From: an uncultured Dehalococcoidales bacterium
GTDB taxonomy: Bacteria > Chloroflexota > Dehalococcoidia > UBA1151 > UBA1328
DNA length: 10,222 nucleotides
Direction of reading: 5' to 3'
NCBI GenBank assembly: GCA_905614375.1
Contig: CAJQSP010000043.1
Coordinates: 1 to 10,222 of the forward strand
Shown here: positions 1 through 7,316 of the stretch, in pieces
Layout of the letters: each line of letters opens with the position of its first letter
Numbering within the stretch: position 1 is the first letter of the stretch
Notes under the pieces: generated by a model
The model's input: only the letters and a program-made list of their open reading frames with translations
Told to the model about the DNA's origin: nothing
Database searches by the model: none
Made by a program: the position numbers and the translations under genes

Positions 1-21
1 ATCTGTCTGGTAACGTCTGAA

Positions 22-81
22 ACGGGGAGTATCTAACTTCCAAGCAGAATGTCGCGAGTTCGAATCTCGTCCCCCGCTCCA
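22..81 (+). pseudogene. Shortened tRNA-Gly (anticodon TCC), possible attachment-site remnant
   Basis: The 3' half of a glycine tRNA is intact: anticodon loop CTTCCAA (37-43, anticodon TCC at 39-41), 3' anticodon strand GCAGA (44-48), T-stem GCGAG/CTCGT (54-58, 66-70) around TTCGAAT, 3' acceptor strand 71-77, discriminator T78 and encoded CCA 79-81. The 5' side is defective. The strand before the loop (32-36, TCTAA) pairs with GCAGA at only three of five positions, and there is no room for a D arm: the whole unit is about 60 nt instead of about 75. Bases 22-28 still pair at five of seven positions with 71-77, so this could be a full tRNA gene that lost about 15-20 internal bases. It could equally be a 3'-half duplicate left by an element that integrated at a tRNA-Gly gene. 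It is unlikely to give a working tRNA. Confidence 0.7.
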
Positions 82-101
82 TACGTAAATTGAACTAGAG
101 A

Positions 102-130
102 AGCCCTCGCAGAAATGCAGGGGCTTTTCT
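102..130 (+). terminator. Rho-independent terminator after the tRNA-Gly fragment
   Basis: Bases 102-111 pair with 116-125 around a GAAA loop (112-115), with one C-A mismatch and one T-G pair, and the stem is followed by TTTT. This is a standard intrinsic terminator for the tRNA upstream. Its survival shows that the 3' flank of the tRNA locus is still in place. Confidence 0.75.
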
Positions 131-134
131 GTTA

Positions 135-176
135 GTTACAGCGAAGTTACAGCGATAGCACGAATTAAGTCGCTGT
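135..176. repeat. Short direct and inverted repeats beside the tRNA fragment
   Basis: GTTACAGCGA occurs twice, at 135-144 and 146-155, with an 11-base period. The second copy contains ACAGCGA (149-155), which is mirrored by TCGCTGT at 170-176, a 7-base inverted repeat around a 14-base loop. Repeats of this size beside a tRNA 3' end can be arm-type binding sites of an integrase or excisionase, but no integrase gene is visible here, so this role is a guess. Confidence 0.4.
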
Positions 177-215
177 TTCGGTCGTCTGTCGTACATGCCG
201 GCAACACCTACCGCC

Positions 216-370
216 GATACCCGCAAGCCCCATTATTCATTCGGATTTCAGACATCTAACGGAACCATTTGTTTCACGCCCCGGGCAAAGGTCTCAACGT
301 TGGCCAGTGCCACTTCAACTTCTCGGAGCTTGCGTAATATCTGCTCCGGACTGTGTCTCTTTCTCGGTAT
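216..370 (-). pseudogene. IS3-family OrfA transposase N-terminal fragment, start codon lost
   Basis: OrfA of IS3-type elements is the helix-turn-helix half of the frameshifted OrfAB transposase. The minus-strand frame from 370 reads PRKRHSPEQILRKLREVEV followed by ALANVETFARG, very close to the usual OrfA start (PRKRH-PEQI-RKLRE-EV-LA). The ribosome site GAGGGAGG lies five bases before the codon where ATG is expected, but that codon is ATA. The frame meets TGA at 250-248 after 40 codons. Further in the same frame, about where the family has EYGGLRV, a weak E-stop-WGLRV match ends near 218. Start loss plus stops make it non-functional. Confidence 0.65.
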
Positions 371-437
371 TTCTACCTCCCTCAAAAACCAGAGTTTCTA
401 ACATTTACTCTGGACTACTTATTGGGGGGGCAAGTCA
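216..437 (-). mobile_element. IS3-family insertion sequence relic (left end and start of orfA)
   Basis: Read on the minus strand, the relic starts with TGACTTGCCCCCCC at 437-424, the kind of TG-starting terminal repeat found at IS3-family ends. It continues through a leader with a hairpin (CCAGAGT and ACTCTGG, at 389-395 and 407-413 on the plus strand), then a strong GAGGGAGG ribosome site (383-376), then the beginning of orfA. Similarity fades near 216 at a GLRV motif that corresponds to about codon 50 of such transposases. The rest of orfA, all of orfB and the right terminal repeat are absent, so the element is dead. The leader hairpin may have limited transcription entering the element from outside. 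Confidence 0.65.
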
Positions 438-520
438 CTTATCGAACCCCTTTTATGAAATCGTGAATTCCTAGCGGAATATTAATTTCAATTGTGGAAT
501 CGGGACAATCAGGATGTTTT
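438..520. other. Gap between the IS relic and the end of the gene block
   Basis: No gene or clear terminator is seen. The only structure is a 5-base inverted repeat ATTCC/GGAAT (467-480) without a T-run, too weak to be called a terminator for the minus-strand operon that ends at 521. Confidence 0.4.
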
Positions 521-1918
521 TCAGGGTTTCTTTGATAGGAGGTACGACCAGATCAGTGAGAAACCGCCACCTGCGAGAATGGCGTACAAGGGGAGTACCG
601 GGATTTTGTAACGTGGGGCTCGACCCATAAAACCGGTAGCAAGTATGAAATAGGCGATTGTAAGAACGAAAAGTAACGCCATCGTCTTTTGTTTTCGTCG
701 AATCAAAATGACTAGACCGAGACCGATTGCCGCGTACTCTATGAGTAGTTTCACGATGAGAATTGGCGTTAGGAAATACTCTTTTTTGGTGTCTTTAATA
801 TTACGAATAATTCGTTCGGAAAATGTCTCGGCATTGTGTGGTGAATCGAGCACCGGGCGATCTTGATTGAAGATCACGTAGATGTATGAACTTTTCTCTG
901 TACCGATCATGAACGAGATGATGCCTTGGACGTAGAGAATTGCGAAATCGACGCTGTTTTCTTTGGCGGAACTTAGACTGAGAGACTTATTAGTTGCGGA
1001 CAGATCGAACGGGTTTGAAATATCATCACGAGTCGCAAATTTCAAGTTGTCCCTAGCTTGATAGTAGTCTGTACCATCTGCTCTCGCCTTTGCTGTCACC
1101 ATACTTTTGGAGAGTACGTTTCCGCTGATCGTTGAAAGTGTGTAGTGTCCATATTCGTTCAGGTTTCGTAGTTGGAATGGGGCGATGATCAAGACCAAGC
1201 CCAAGATAGTAATTACCGAAAGAATCGCTTTGCGCTGGAATGTTCGATCCTGCAGCAGGATGATCACAATGGGGATGACGACGAAATATTGGAGTACGGA
1301 TCGCACGATTGTTGCGAGGCCGAGCATTATTCCGAGAGTCAGAAACCATTTCAGAGAATCACGCTGCCAGATTTTGACGAAGATGATCAGGAATATCAGC
1401 AGGAATAACGTGAACAGGGTTTCGGTATAGAGATATCGGCTGGCCCATGCGATGGAAATCGCCGATAGGGAGAATGTTGCGGCAGCTAAATTTCCTGATC
1501 GACGTGAAGAGAAGATTTCGCGTGCCGCCCAGTAAACCATTGGAACCATCAGGATATTCATAAGCGTTTGAATAGCAAATACGAGCCAAATGCTGTTGTT
1601 GGAGATCGCGTAAATGGCTGTTACAAAGTAGGGGTAGCCGAGTGTTCTGTCGGTTTCCCAGTTCGTTTCCTGTAGCGGTGTTCCGTTGAGAAATCCAACT
1701 GCTATTTCGTGATATTGGGCACCATCACCGATAAGAATTGTGTCGGTTATAACGTCCTGATTCCACGGCTGCCCGGTGAGGTAGATGGCGATTCTAGTTA
1801 CAACAGTGAACGCTATAACCCAGAACAAGATGGGATTAGTTTGCCTTAAGTTTTCAACCACTTTGATGAAGTTAGTAATCTGGCTTAACGCACTAATTCT
1901 GACGTCTGATACTTGCAT
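521..1918 (-). CDS. Multi-pass GT-C (GT39/ArnT-like) glycosyltransferase
   Basis: The 465-residue protein is strongly hydrophobic, with many membrane segments: about 30-48, 95-133, 145-183, 190-222, 232-249, 325-340, 381-406, 412-430 and 440-461. The GT-C fold transfers a sugar from a polyprenyl-phosphate donor on the outer face of the membrane. An acidic first-loop motif, DGAQYHE (65-71), sits where these enzymes place the catalytic Asp. Glu166 lies in YTETLF, and RAPRYKIPVLPLYAILAG (433-450) resembles the C-terminal R-Y-P-P signature of this group. The start is two bases after the stop of the GT2 gene, so the two are probably translationally coupled, and it is the last gene of the block. 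It probably uses the lipid-linked sugar made by its neighbours. Acceptor (polysaccharide, lipid A or protein) and sugar cannot be read from sequence. Confidence 0.75.
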   Translation of the reverse strand: MQVSDVRISALSQITNFIKVVENLRQTNPILFWVIAFTVVTRIAIYLTGQPWNQDVITDTILIGDGAQYHEIAVGFLNGTPLQETNWETDRTLGYPYFVTAIYAISNNSIWLVFAIQTLMNILMVPMVYWAAREIFSSRRSGNLAAATFSLSAISIAWASRYLYTETLFTLFLLIFLIIFVKIWQRDSLKWFLTLGIMLGLATIVRSVLQYFVVIPIVIILLQDRTFQRKAILSVITILGLVLIIAPFQLRNLNEYGHYTLSTISGNVLSKSMVTAKARADGTDYYQARDNLKFATRDDISNPFDLSATNKSLSLSSAKENSVDFAILYVQGIISFMIGTEKSSYIYVIFNQDRPVLDSPHNAETFSERIIRNIKDTKKEYFLTPILIVKLLIEYAAIGLGLVILIRRKQKTMALLFVLTIAYFILATGFMGRAPRYKIPVLPLYAILAGGGFSLIWSYLLSKKP

Positions 1919-1920
1919 TG

Positions 1921-2757
1921 TTAACTTCGTATATCGTCGGTAGGGATTACCAAAAATGGCAGTGCATCAAGTACGTTGGTACCAGGATTTTTTTTAGAAA
2001 ATCCCTGAATTCGGAACTGCACCATTAACCGTAGAACGTGGAAGATATACGTGATCCGATTTAGCCCTTTCAGCTGTTCATAGTTTTTGTATCGTTTCCA
2101 AATGGAAATTGCTTTTACATCGATGCCGAACTCGCCTGATGCGAACTGGATGTGACCATCGATGTGGTAGGTGTCGGTTAGTGCTTCGAAATCTAATTGT
2201 TCGAGAAATTCTCGAGAGTACATAACGAAGCCGGTGTGCCATTCTTTTCGGCTGTGCCGGGTGATGAAGCTTTCGAGCGCACTCAAACCTTTTATGATTC
2301 GGTACGTGAATGCTGGAGTTTCTTCAATTTCCGGGAAGGCCGATTTATCTCTGAATCCATATACGAGTCCGTGGTCGGATTCGATGTATGGAGTGAATAC
2401 GTCGAGCAGTTCAGGCGGGTACTGACCGTCGCCATGAAGCATGATTACTTTGTTCGTTATCTGGGAAGTTAGCGCAAGCGAGTAGGCGAGTTTCTGTGAA
2501 CCTGAATAGCCGAGATTTTCTTGCGTCTGAATGACCTGAATAGGTTTCGCCCAGCGGTTTTCAGTGCGCGCTATTTGAATATTCGCCAGGGTGTCGTCAG
2601 TGCTGCAGTTGTCGACAATCAAGATGTCTGCGATGTCCCAGAAATGGCTCGATATTTCGTCGAGCACTGAAACGATGTACTTACCGCAGTTGTAGGCAGG
2701 GATGTAGATGAGCAGAGGTTTGCTCAACGTTACTTCCTGTTGTTCGGCTTCGGTCAT
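1921..2757 (-). CDS. Family 2 glycosyltransferase, DPM/DPG-synthase type
   Basis: The 278-residue protein has the GT-A fold of GT2: nucleotide-binding start YIPAYNCGKY (18-27), VDNCSTDDT (48-56), NLGYSGSQKLAY (81-92) and the acidic metal-binding motif HGDGQYPPE (108-116). A WHTGFVMYSRE segment (173-183) matches the HTGF/Y-YSR motif of dolichol-phosphate-sugar synthase-like enzymes. Those enzymes load a sugar from a nucleotide donor onto a polyprenyl phosphate. There is no clear C-terminal membrane pair of the GtrB/ArnC type; only a weakly amphipathic stretch at about 234-252 could associate with the membrane. The gene lies between the CDP-sugar enzymes and a GT-C transferase, which suggests loading of the CDP-dideoxysugar onto undecaprenyl phosphate. 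A cytoplasmic transfer onto an O-unit is the alternative. Confidence 0.78.
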   Translation of the reverse strand: MTEAEQQEVTLSKPLLIYIPAYNCGKYIVSVLDEISSHFWDIADILIVDNCSTDDTLANIQIARTENRWAKPIQVIQTQENLGYSGSQKLAYSLALTSQITNKVIMLHGDGQYPPELLDVFTPYIESDHGLVYGFRDKSAFPEIEETPAFTYRIIKGLSALESFITRHSRKEWHTGFVMYSREFLEQLDFEALTDTYHIDGHIQFASGEFGIDVKAISIWKRYKNYEQLKGLNRITYIFHVLRLMVQFRIQGFSKKNPGTNVLDALPFLVIPTDDIRS

Positions 2758-2785
2758 GCGGAAAGGATCGCCTTCGCTGGTAATT

Positions 2786-3331
2786 TCACTGGACCCTGAA
2801 CGGACTCTGAAAATCGTTCAAGTTCGGGAATGTTGTATCACGTTCGGATAAATCGGGATTGGGATCAGACCAGTCCATGCCGATGCTGCTCCACAAGATG
2901 CCTGCATCGGATTCTGGGTTGTAGACGGTACCAACGTTGTAGGCGACCGTGGCTTCGGTGACCGAGTAGAAGCCGTGCGCAAGACCTTCCGTGAGGTAGA
3001 GCATGTTGCCTTTTTCGGCAGAAAGTTCTAGTGAAATATGTTCTGCATAGGTGGGGGATCCAACTCGAAGATCGAGGGCCACATCAACGATTATTCCGGC
3101 TGTGCAGTAGACGATTTTGCTGTGCGCATGTGGTGGTAGCTGAAAGTGCATTCCGCGCAGCACGCCTTTTCGGGAGACGGAGTAATACTGCTCGGGGAAG
3201 TTTGTTTCCAGACCGTTTTCTGCGAAGTATTCAGTGTGAAAAGTTTTTACGAACTTTCCTCTGTCGTCGGACCGAACGATGGGCTGAAGTTCGTAGCAGC
3301 CCGGAATTCCAGTTTCTCGTTTCTCAAACAT
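2786..3331 (-). CDS. RmlC-like sugar epimerase, probable CDP-dideoxyhexulose 5-epimerase (AscE-like)
   Basis: The 181-residue protein is a cupin of the dTDP-4-dehydrorhamnose 3,5-epimerase family and has about the usual length. The catalytic features remain: RGMHFQ (59-64) with the base His62, Lys72, LAHGF (117-121) with His119, and the Tyr before the Asn-Pro (Tyr137) that acts as general acid in RmlC. In ascarylose synthesis the homologue AscE inverts C5 of CDP-3,6-dideoxy-4-hexulose. No RmlA, RmlB or RmlD gene lies in the window and the neighbours are CDP-sugar enzymes, so that role is preferred over rhamnose synthesis. The start at 3331 overlaps the end of the reductase gene by 8 bases, with AAGG 11-15 bases upstream. 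The frame stays open to 3448, but those 39 residues lie inside the reductase gene and fit no family member. Confidence 0.78.
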   Translation of the reverse strand: MFEKRETGIPGCYELQPIVRSDDRGKFVKTFHTEYFAENGLETNFPEQYYSVSRKGVLRGMHFQLPPHAHSKIVYCTAGIIVDVALDLRVGSPTYAEHISLELSAEKGNMLYLTEGLAHGFYSVTEATVAYNVGTVYNPESDAGILWSSIGMDWSDPNPDLSERDTTFPNLNDFQSPFRVQ

Positions 3332-4217
3332 CGGATTCTGTGACCTTCTTAATTCCTTCTCGCAGACTGGTCTTAGTCGACCAGCCAGGAAGGGTTTCGC
3401 CTTGTGACCACAGCTGCATGACCTCTCGGGCACGGTACGGTCGACCACCCCAATCGATATTCAGGCTGGAGCCAGTTACCTCTCCGTAAATGGTCGCTAG
3501 TTTGCGAAGTTGGACCGGGTTTTCAGATTTAACGGAGTAGGTTTCTTCGCTTTCGACTTGCCCTGTACGGAGTCGGTTCAGCGCTACTACAAAAGCTTCT
3601 GAGACATCGTCGATATAGATAGGGTCGACCATTTGGTCGCCGGGTGACATAGCGAGTGAATCGCCAGTTCGGCGGAGTCGGTCGAGGAGAGCGAAGAGCT
3701 TGCCTCGCTGGTCGTTAGGACCGAACGTGTCGAAGAGTTCGAGATTGATGACTTTGAACTTGCCCGTTTCGACGTAGAAAGAGAGGATCGAGCGGAATGC
3801 CTGCTTGGTAGCAGCGTACAGGTTCACGGGGTTGTAGTCAGCATCCTCGAAGTGCTGCCACGACGTGCCAATGTTGATCAACAGGTTCACATCGTTCACA
3901 GCCATCGCTTCAGCGAGCTGGGAGGAGAATAGAACATTGCTTCGGATTAGATCATCGACATTCTCTGATTGGTGTTCACCGAGGAAGAGTGAGGCGACGT
4001 GGATTACAGCGTCAGGCTGGGCGTTTCCGACGATATCGATCATGCTCTTAGTAGTGGCGTTGTGACGGTGGCTAACGAGCTTGTGTAGATCGTCTCCGAA
4101 GGCATCGAGATTGGTTGAAGGACGTACGACGACGTGTACTTCGTGTCGCTCGCTGAGCAAGCGTTTGACGAGGTGCCCACCAACAAAACCGGTTGCCCCT
4201 GTGACTAGAATTCTCAT
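3324..4217 (-). CDS. Extended SDR reductase, probable CDP-4-dehydro-3,6-dideoxyhexose reductase
   Basis: The 297-residue protein is an NAD(P)-dependent extended short-chain dehydrogenase. It has the Rossmann motif GATGFVGG (7-14), a Thr/Ser pair after an NIG turn (118-119) and the catalytic Tyr134-x-x-x-Lys138 in YAATK. Enzymes of this kind (RfbJ abequose synthase, RfbS paratose synthase, AscF) reduce the C4 ketone in the last step of CDP-dideoxyhexose synthesis. The product depends on stereochemistry that the sequence alone does not settle; with the neighbouring epimerase an L-sugar such as ascarylose is the best guess. The start overlaps the RfbH stop codon by one base (TGATG), with GGAAG upstream. 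The last 8 bases overlap the epimerase gene. An unrelated NDP-sugar epimerase role is possible but less likely in this position. Confidence 0.75.
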   Translation of the reverse strand: MRILVTGATGFVGGHLVKRLLSERHEVHVVVRPSTNLDAFGDDLHKLVSHRHNATTKSMIDIVGNAQPDAVIHVASLFLGEHQSENVDDLIRSNVLFSSQLAEAMAVNDVNLLINIGTSWQHFEDADYNPVNLYAATKQAFRSILSFYVETGKFKVINLELFDTFGPNDQRGKLFALLDRLRRTGDSLAMSPGDQMVDPIYIDDVSEAFVVALNRLRTGQVESEETYSVKSENPVQLRKLATIYGEVTGSSLNIDWGGRPYRAREVMQLWSQGETLPGWSTKTSLREGIKKVTESDV

Positions 4218-5551
4218 CAGCCGTTGGACTTCCGCTGATGGTCCTGAACATATTCATGGACCGATTCGATCATGTAGTTCAGCATTTCGGGGGTGAGTCC
4301 CGGGTACACACCGAGCCACAGCGCGTTGTTCATGATGAAATCTGAATTTTCAAGATTGCCAACGGATCGAGTTGGAAGATCAAGATATGCGGGCTGGCGC
4401 GCTATGTTGCCGCTGAAAAGCAGTCGTGTGGCGATTTTTCGTTCTTCGAGGAAGAGAACAAAATGACGGCGTTCGATACCCGTTTCTGGACGTACCGACA
4501 TTGGGAACCCGAACCAACTTGGATCGCTGTTAGGGGTCGGTTCGGGCAGCATGAAGAATTCTTTGAGGTTGTCGAGTCCGTCACGGAGCGTTTTCCAGTT
4601 GGCTTTTCGTGCCTCGGTGAACGCCTCAATCTTGTCCATTTGGGCAACGCCAACGGCTGCCTGCATGTCGGTCATTTTCAGGTTATAGCCGACGTGATCG
4701 TAGGTGTATTTGTGGTCGTAGCCGTGTGGAAGTTCTCCCAACTGCCAGTCGAATCGCTTGCCGCAGGTGTTTTCGTCGCCGGGTTCGCACCAACAATCTC
4801 GACCCCATTCTCGGAATGATTCGATTAACGGTTTCAGAGCTGGCTTGTTGGCAAAAACGGCTCCACCTTCACCAGTGGTGATGTGATGAGCAGGGTAAAA
4901 GCTACATGTAGCAACATCGCCAAAGCTTCCAGTTCGCTTGCCGTTGTAGGTGGAGCCAAGGGCGTCGCAGTTGTCTTCAATGAGTAGTAGATCGTGCTTT
5001 TTTGCGAAGCTCGTCACAGCATCGACATCGAAGGGATTGCCTAGCGTATGAGCGATCATGATGGCCCGTGTTTTCGGGCTGATGGCTTCGTCGAGCATCA
5101 TGACGTCGATGTTGTACGTATCGAGTCTTACATCTAGGAAGACCGGCGTGAGGCTGTTTTGAATGATCGGATTTACTGTGGTTGGGAAGCCTGCAGCAAC
5201 TGTAATTACTTCGTCTCCGGGTTTGAGTTGCTTGTCACCCATCTTGTGTGAGGTTAGTGCGGAGAGTGCGACAAGGTTGGCGGATGATCCTGAGTTGACC
5301 AAGAACGAATGTCGAACACCTACGAATTTAGCTAGCTCACGCTCAAGTCGATATGCGTAGCGTCCTGTTGTGAGCCAGAAATCGAGCGAAGCATCGACGA
5401 GTTTAATGATCTCGTTTTCGTCGAATACTTTTCCAGAAACAGGAATAGGGGTTTCGCCCGGAACGAATTTCTTCTCGGGAAATGCTTCTCGATAGTGATC
5501 TTTCACTAGGCCGAGAATCTTTTTTCTGCTTGGATTGGAACCGTTACCCAC
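4217..5551 (-). CDS. rfbH: CDP-4-dehydro-6-deoxyglucose 3-dehydratase E1 (RfbH/DdhC/AscC), PMP and [2Fe-2S] enzyme
   Basis: E1 removes the C3 hydroxyl of CDP-4-keto-6-deoxyglucose, using PMP and a [2Fe-2S] cluster with electrons from a partner reductase (E3). The 444-residue protein is in the family's size range. It belongs to the DegT/AHBA fold but has His222 in [14 protein letters not shown] (217-230) in place of the PLP-binding lysine, which is the mark of E1. Asp193 in IEDN would contact the cofactor ring nitrogen. Cys195, Cys253, Cys255 and Cys263 give the exact C-X57-C-X-C-X7-C cluster motif of the Yersinia enzyme. The start is GTG at 5551, with GAGG nine bases upstream and an 8-base overlap with rfbG. 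The partner reductase AscD/DdhD is not in the window. Confidence 0.95.
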   Translation of the reverse strand: MGNGSNPSRKKILGLVKDHYREAFPEKKFVPGETPIPVSGKVFDENEIIKLVDASLDFWLTTGRYAYRLERELAKFVGVRHSFLVNSGSSANLVALSALTSHKMGDKQLKPGDEVITVAAGFPTTVNPIIQNSLTPVFLDVRLDTYNIDVMMLDEAISPKTRAIMIAHTLGNPFDVDAVTSFAKKHDLLLIEDNCDALGSTYNGKRTGSFGDVATCSFYPAHHITTGEGGAVFANKPALKPLIESFREWGRDCWCEPGDENTCGKRFDWQLGELPHGYDHKYTYDHVGYNLKMTDMQAAVGVAQMDKIEAFTEARKANWKTLRDGLDNLKEFFMLPEPTPNSDPSWFGFPMSVRPETGIERRHFVLFLEERKIATRLLFSGNIARQPAYLDLPTRSVGNLENSDFIMNNALWLGVYPGLTPEMLNYMIESVHEYVQDHQRKSNG

Positions 5552-6539
5552 GAGAATCAGCCTCGAGGAATTCTCGATACCAAGCGATGGTCTCTACAAG
5601 CCCCGATCTCAGATCGTTTGCTGGAGTCCACTTCAGAATGTCTCTTGCTTTAGCGGCTGAGAGATATTGGGAGTGAATCTCGGCTTTTGCGGTTCCCTGT
5701 ATTTCGGGATCGAGATGCTGGGCTTCCATTAGACCTTGAATTTCTTCGACTAATTCGAGAACAGTGACAGGAGCTTCGTTTCCGAAGTTGAACGCCTGGC
5801 CGTGAATCGCTTCATCGGTCATCCCCTCGGCGAGAGCGAGGTATCCGCTTACAGCGTCTTTCACATAGAGATAGTCGCGCACGAACGTTCCGTCGCTGCG
5901 AATGATAGGAGAATTACCTTCCTGGTACGCCTTGATGGCGGTCGGAACGATTCGGCTCCAATTGAGATCGCCGCCGCCGTAGATGTTTCCGCAGCGGGCG
6001 ATTCCGACGGGCGTGCCGTAGGTCTCGTGGTATGACTGTGCAATTAGATCAGCGCAGGTTTTCGACACGTCGTAGGGATGGCGTCCAATGAGTGGGGCAT
6101 CTTCGGTGTAGGGCAGAACTTCATGTTCGCCGTAGGCTTTATCGCTGGATGCGATGACGACGCTTTTGACTTGCTTGGCGTGAACCCTCGCAGCTTCGAG
6201 GATGTTGTAAGTGCCGCGTATGTTCGATTCGAAGGTTGGCAAAGGTGATCGCAGTGCCGCACCGACTATCGCCTGCGCACCGAGATGGACGACGACCTGA
6301 ATATCATGTTCGTTGATGGCGCGTTCGATGGTCCAGTAGTCTTCGAGATTGCCGTTAACTACGCTGAGTTTGTTGATGGTTCCTGATCGAAGCAATTCTG
6401 ATTGAGGATCGGCGTCTTTGATCAGGGCTACAACGTGAGCGCCTCGGTCGAGGAGTTCAGAACACATCCACGAGCCAACGATTCCGGTGGCTCCGGTTAC
6501 CAGGACCGGGGTGCCTGACCAGTAGTTCTCGGAGTTCAT
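5544..6539 (-). CDS. rfbG: CDP-glucose 4,6-dehydratase (RfbG/DdhB/AscB)
   Basis: The enzyme converts CDP-glucose to CDP-4-keto-6-deoxyglucose with bound NAD. The 331-residue extended SDR protein has GATGIVG (16-22), SSDKAYG (131-137) with the Asp-Lys pair typical of CDP-glucose dehydratases, and Tyr156-x-x-x-Lys160 (YDVSK). [17 protein letters not shown] follows further on and is typical of the subfamily. I place the start at 6539. This ATG shares ATGA with the rfbF stop, and GGAAGG lies seven bases upstream (6552-6547). An in-frame ATG at 6554 would add five residues but has no ribosome site. The gene ends 8 bases inside rfbH, so rfbF, rfbG and rfbH are probably translationally coupled. Confidence 0.94.
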   Translation of the reverse strand: MNSENYWSGTPVLVTGATGIVGSWMCSELLDRGAHVVALIKDADPQSELLRSGTINKLSVVNGNLEDYWTIERAINEHDIQVVVHLGAQAIVGAALRSPLPTFESNIRGTYNILEAARVHAKQVKSVVIASSDKAYGEHEVLPYTEDAPLIGRHPYDVSKTCADLIAQSYHETYGTPVGIARCGNIYGGGDLNWSRIVPTAIKAYQEGNSPIIRSDGTFVRDYLYVKDAVSGYLALAEGMTDEAIHGQAFNFGNEAPVTVLELVEEIQGLMEAQHLDPEIQGTAKAEIHSQYLSAAKARDILKWTPANDLRSGLVETIAWYREFLEADSRG

Positions 6540-7306
6540 TTCCAGACCTTCCATGGGGCGTCTTGTGAATCCCAGCGTTCTCGAAGCGACTGTAGATCTC
6601 TGAGGGTATCCATCGGTTGCCAGTAATCGGAGTGCTTGTACGCCATCAGTTGACCATCTTGTGCAAGTCGTTCGAGTGGCTCTCGTTCGAAATACGTTTC
6701 GTCGCCTTCGATGTAGTCGGCGATTTTCGATTCAAATACAAAGTATCCGCCGTTGATCCAACCTTCTCCCACCTGGGGTTTTTCGGTGAATCCGGTGACA
6801 TTGTCACCATCGAAGCTGAGGCTGCCGAATCGAGCAGGGGGGCGAACTGCGGTGACGGTTGCAAGTTTGCCGTGGGAGCGGTGGAACTCTACTAGCTTGT
6901 TGATATCTATATTCGCGACACCATCGCCGTATGTCATCATGACGGTTTCGTTTTCGACAGGTGGCAGCAATCGTTTTAGTCGACCGCCGGTCATGGTTTC
7001 TGCACCTGTGTCGATCAAATCGACGTTCCAATTTTCCTCGGATCCCATGTGCCAGTCGACTTTTTCGTCGCCGAGCGAAACGCTTAGGCTGCTAGTAAGC
7101 AGTCGGTAGTCGAGGAAGAACCGCTTGATCATGTCGCCTTTATAGCCGAGGGCAATAGAAAAGTCGTTGAAGCCGTAGTGGGCATAGGTTTTCATGATGT
7201 GCCATAGGATCGGTCGTCCACCGATCTCGACCATAGGCTTGGGTCGCAGTTCGGTTTCTTCGGAAAGGCGGGTTCCGAACCCTCCTGCAAGAATGATCGT
7301 CTTCAA
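6536..7306 (-). CDS. rfbF: Glucose-1-phosphate cytidylyltransferase (RfbF/DdhA/AscA), TTG start
   Basis: The enzyme joins CTP and glucose-1-phosphate to CDP-glucose, the entry step to CDP-linked 3,6-dideoxyhexoses. The 256-residue protein shows the nucleotidyltransferase signature LAGGFGTRLSEET (6-18), RPKPMVEIGG (21-30) with the phosphate-binding Lys23, YGDGV (126-130) with metal-binding Asp128, FTEKP (173-177) and GWINGGYFVFE (182-192). It is full length. The start codon is TTG: no in-frame ATG lies just upstream, the next residues KTIILAGG match the family start, and AGGAG (7318-7314) sits seven bases before it. That ribosome site overlaps the TAG stop of the preceding small membrane protein gene, which suggests coupled translation. 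Confidence 0.95.
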   Translation of the reverse strand: MKTIILAGGFGTRLSEETELRPKPMVEIGGRPILWHIMKTYAHYGFNDFSIALGYKGDMIKRFFLDYRLLTSSLSVSLGDEKVDWHMGSEENWNVDLIDTGAETMTGGRLKRLLPPVENETVMMTYGDGVANIDINKLVEFHRSHGKLATVTAVRPPARFGSLSFDGDNVTGFTEKPQVGEGWINGGYFVFESKIADYIEGDETYFEREPLERLAQDGQLMAYKHSDYWQPMDTLRDLQSLRERWDSQDAPWKVWK

Positions 7307-7316
7307 ATGATGACTC

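Noticed and set aside
195..401. Plus-strand 68-codon frame near the left end
   Set aside because: It is antisense to the IS3 orfA relic; the minus-strand frame has clear OrfA similarity and a ribosome site, the plus frame has neither.
467..480. ATTCC/GGAAT hairpin after the operon as a terminator
   Set aside because: The stem is five base pairs, AT-rich and without a following T-run on the minus strand.
3332..3448. N-terminal extension of the RmlC-like gene (39 more residues)
   Set aside because: The extra stretch is the shadow of the reductase gene in another frame; family members start at the MFEKRETGIPG level and the start at 3331 overlaps the upstream stop neatly.
4463..4819. Plus-strand 118-codon frame inside rfbH (and similar long antisense frames in other genes)
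   Set aside because: These overlap strongly conserved enzymes on the other strand and have no recognisable domain or ribosome site.
6540..6554. Earlier ATG for rfbG at 6554
   Set aside because: It lacks a ribosome site, while the ATG at 6539 has GGAAGG seven bases upstream and an ATGA overlap with rfbF.
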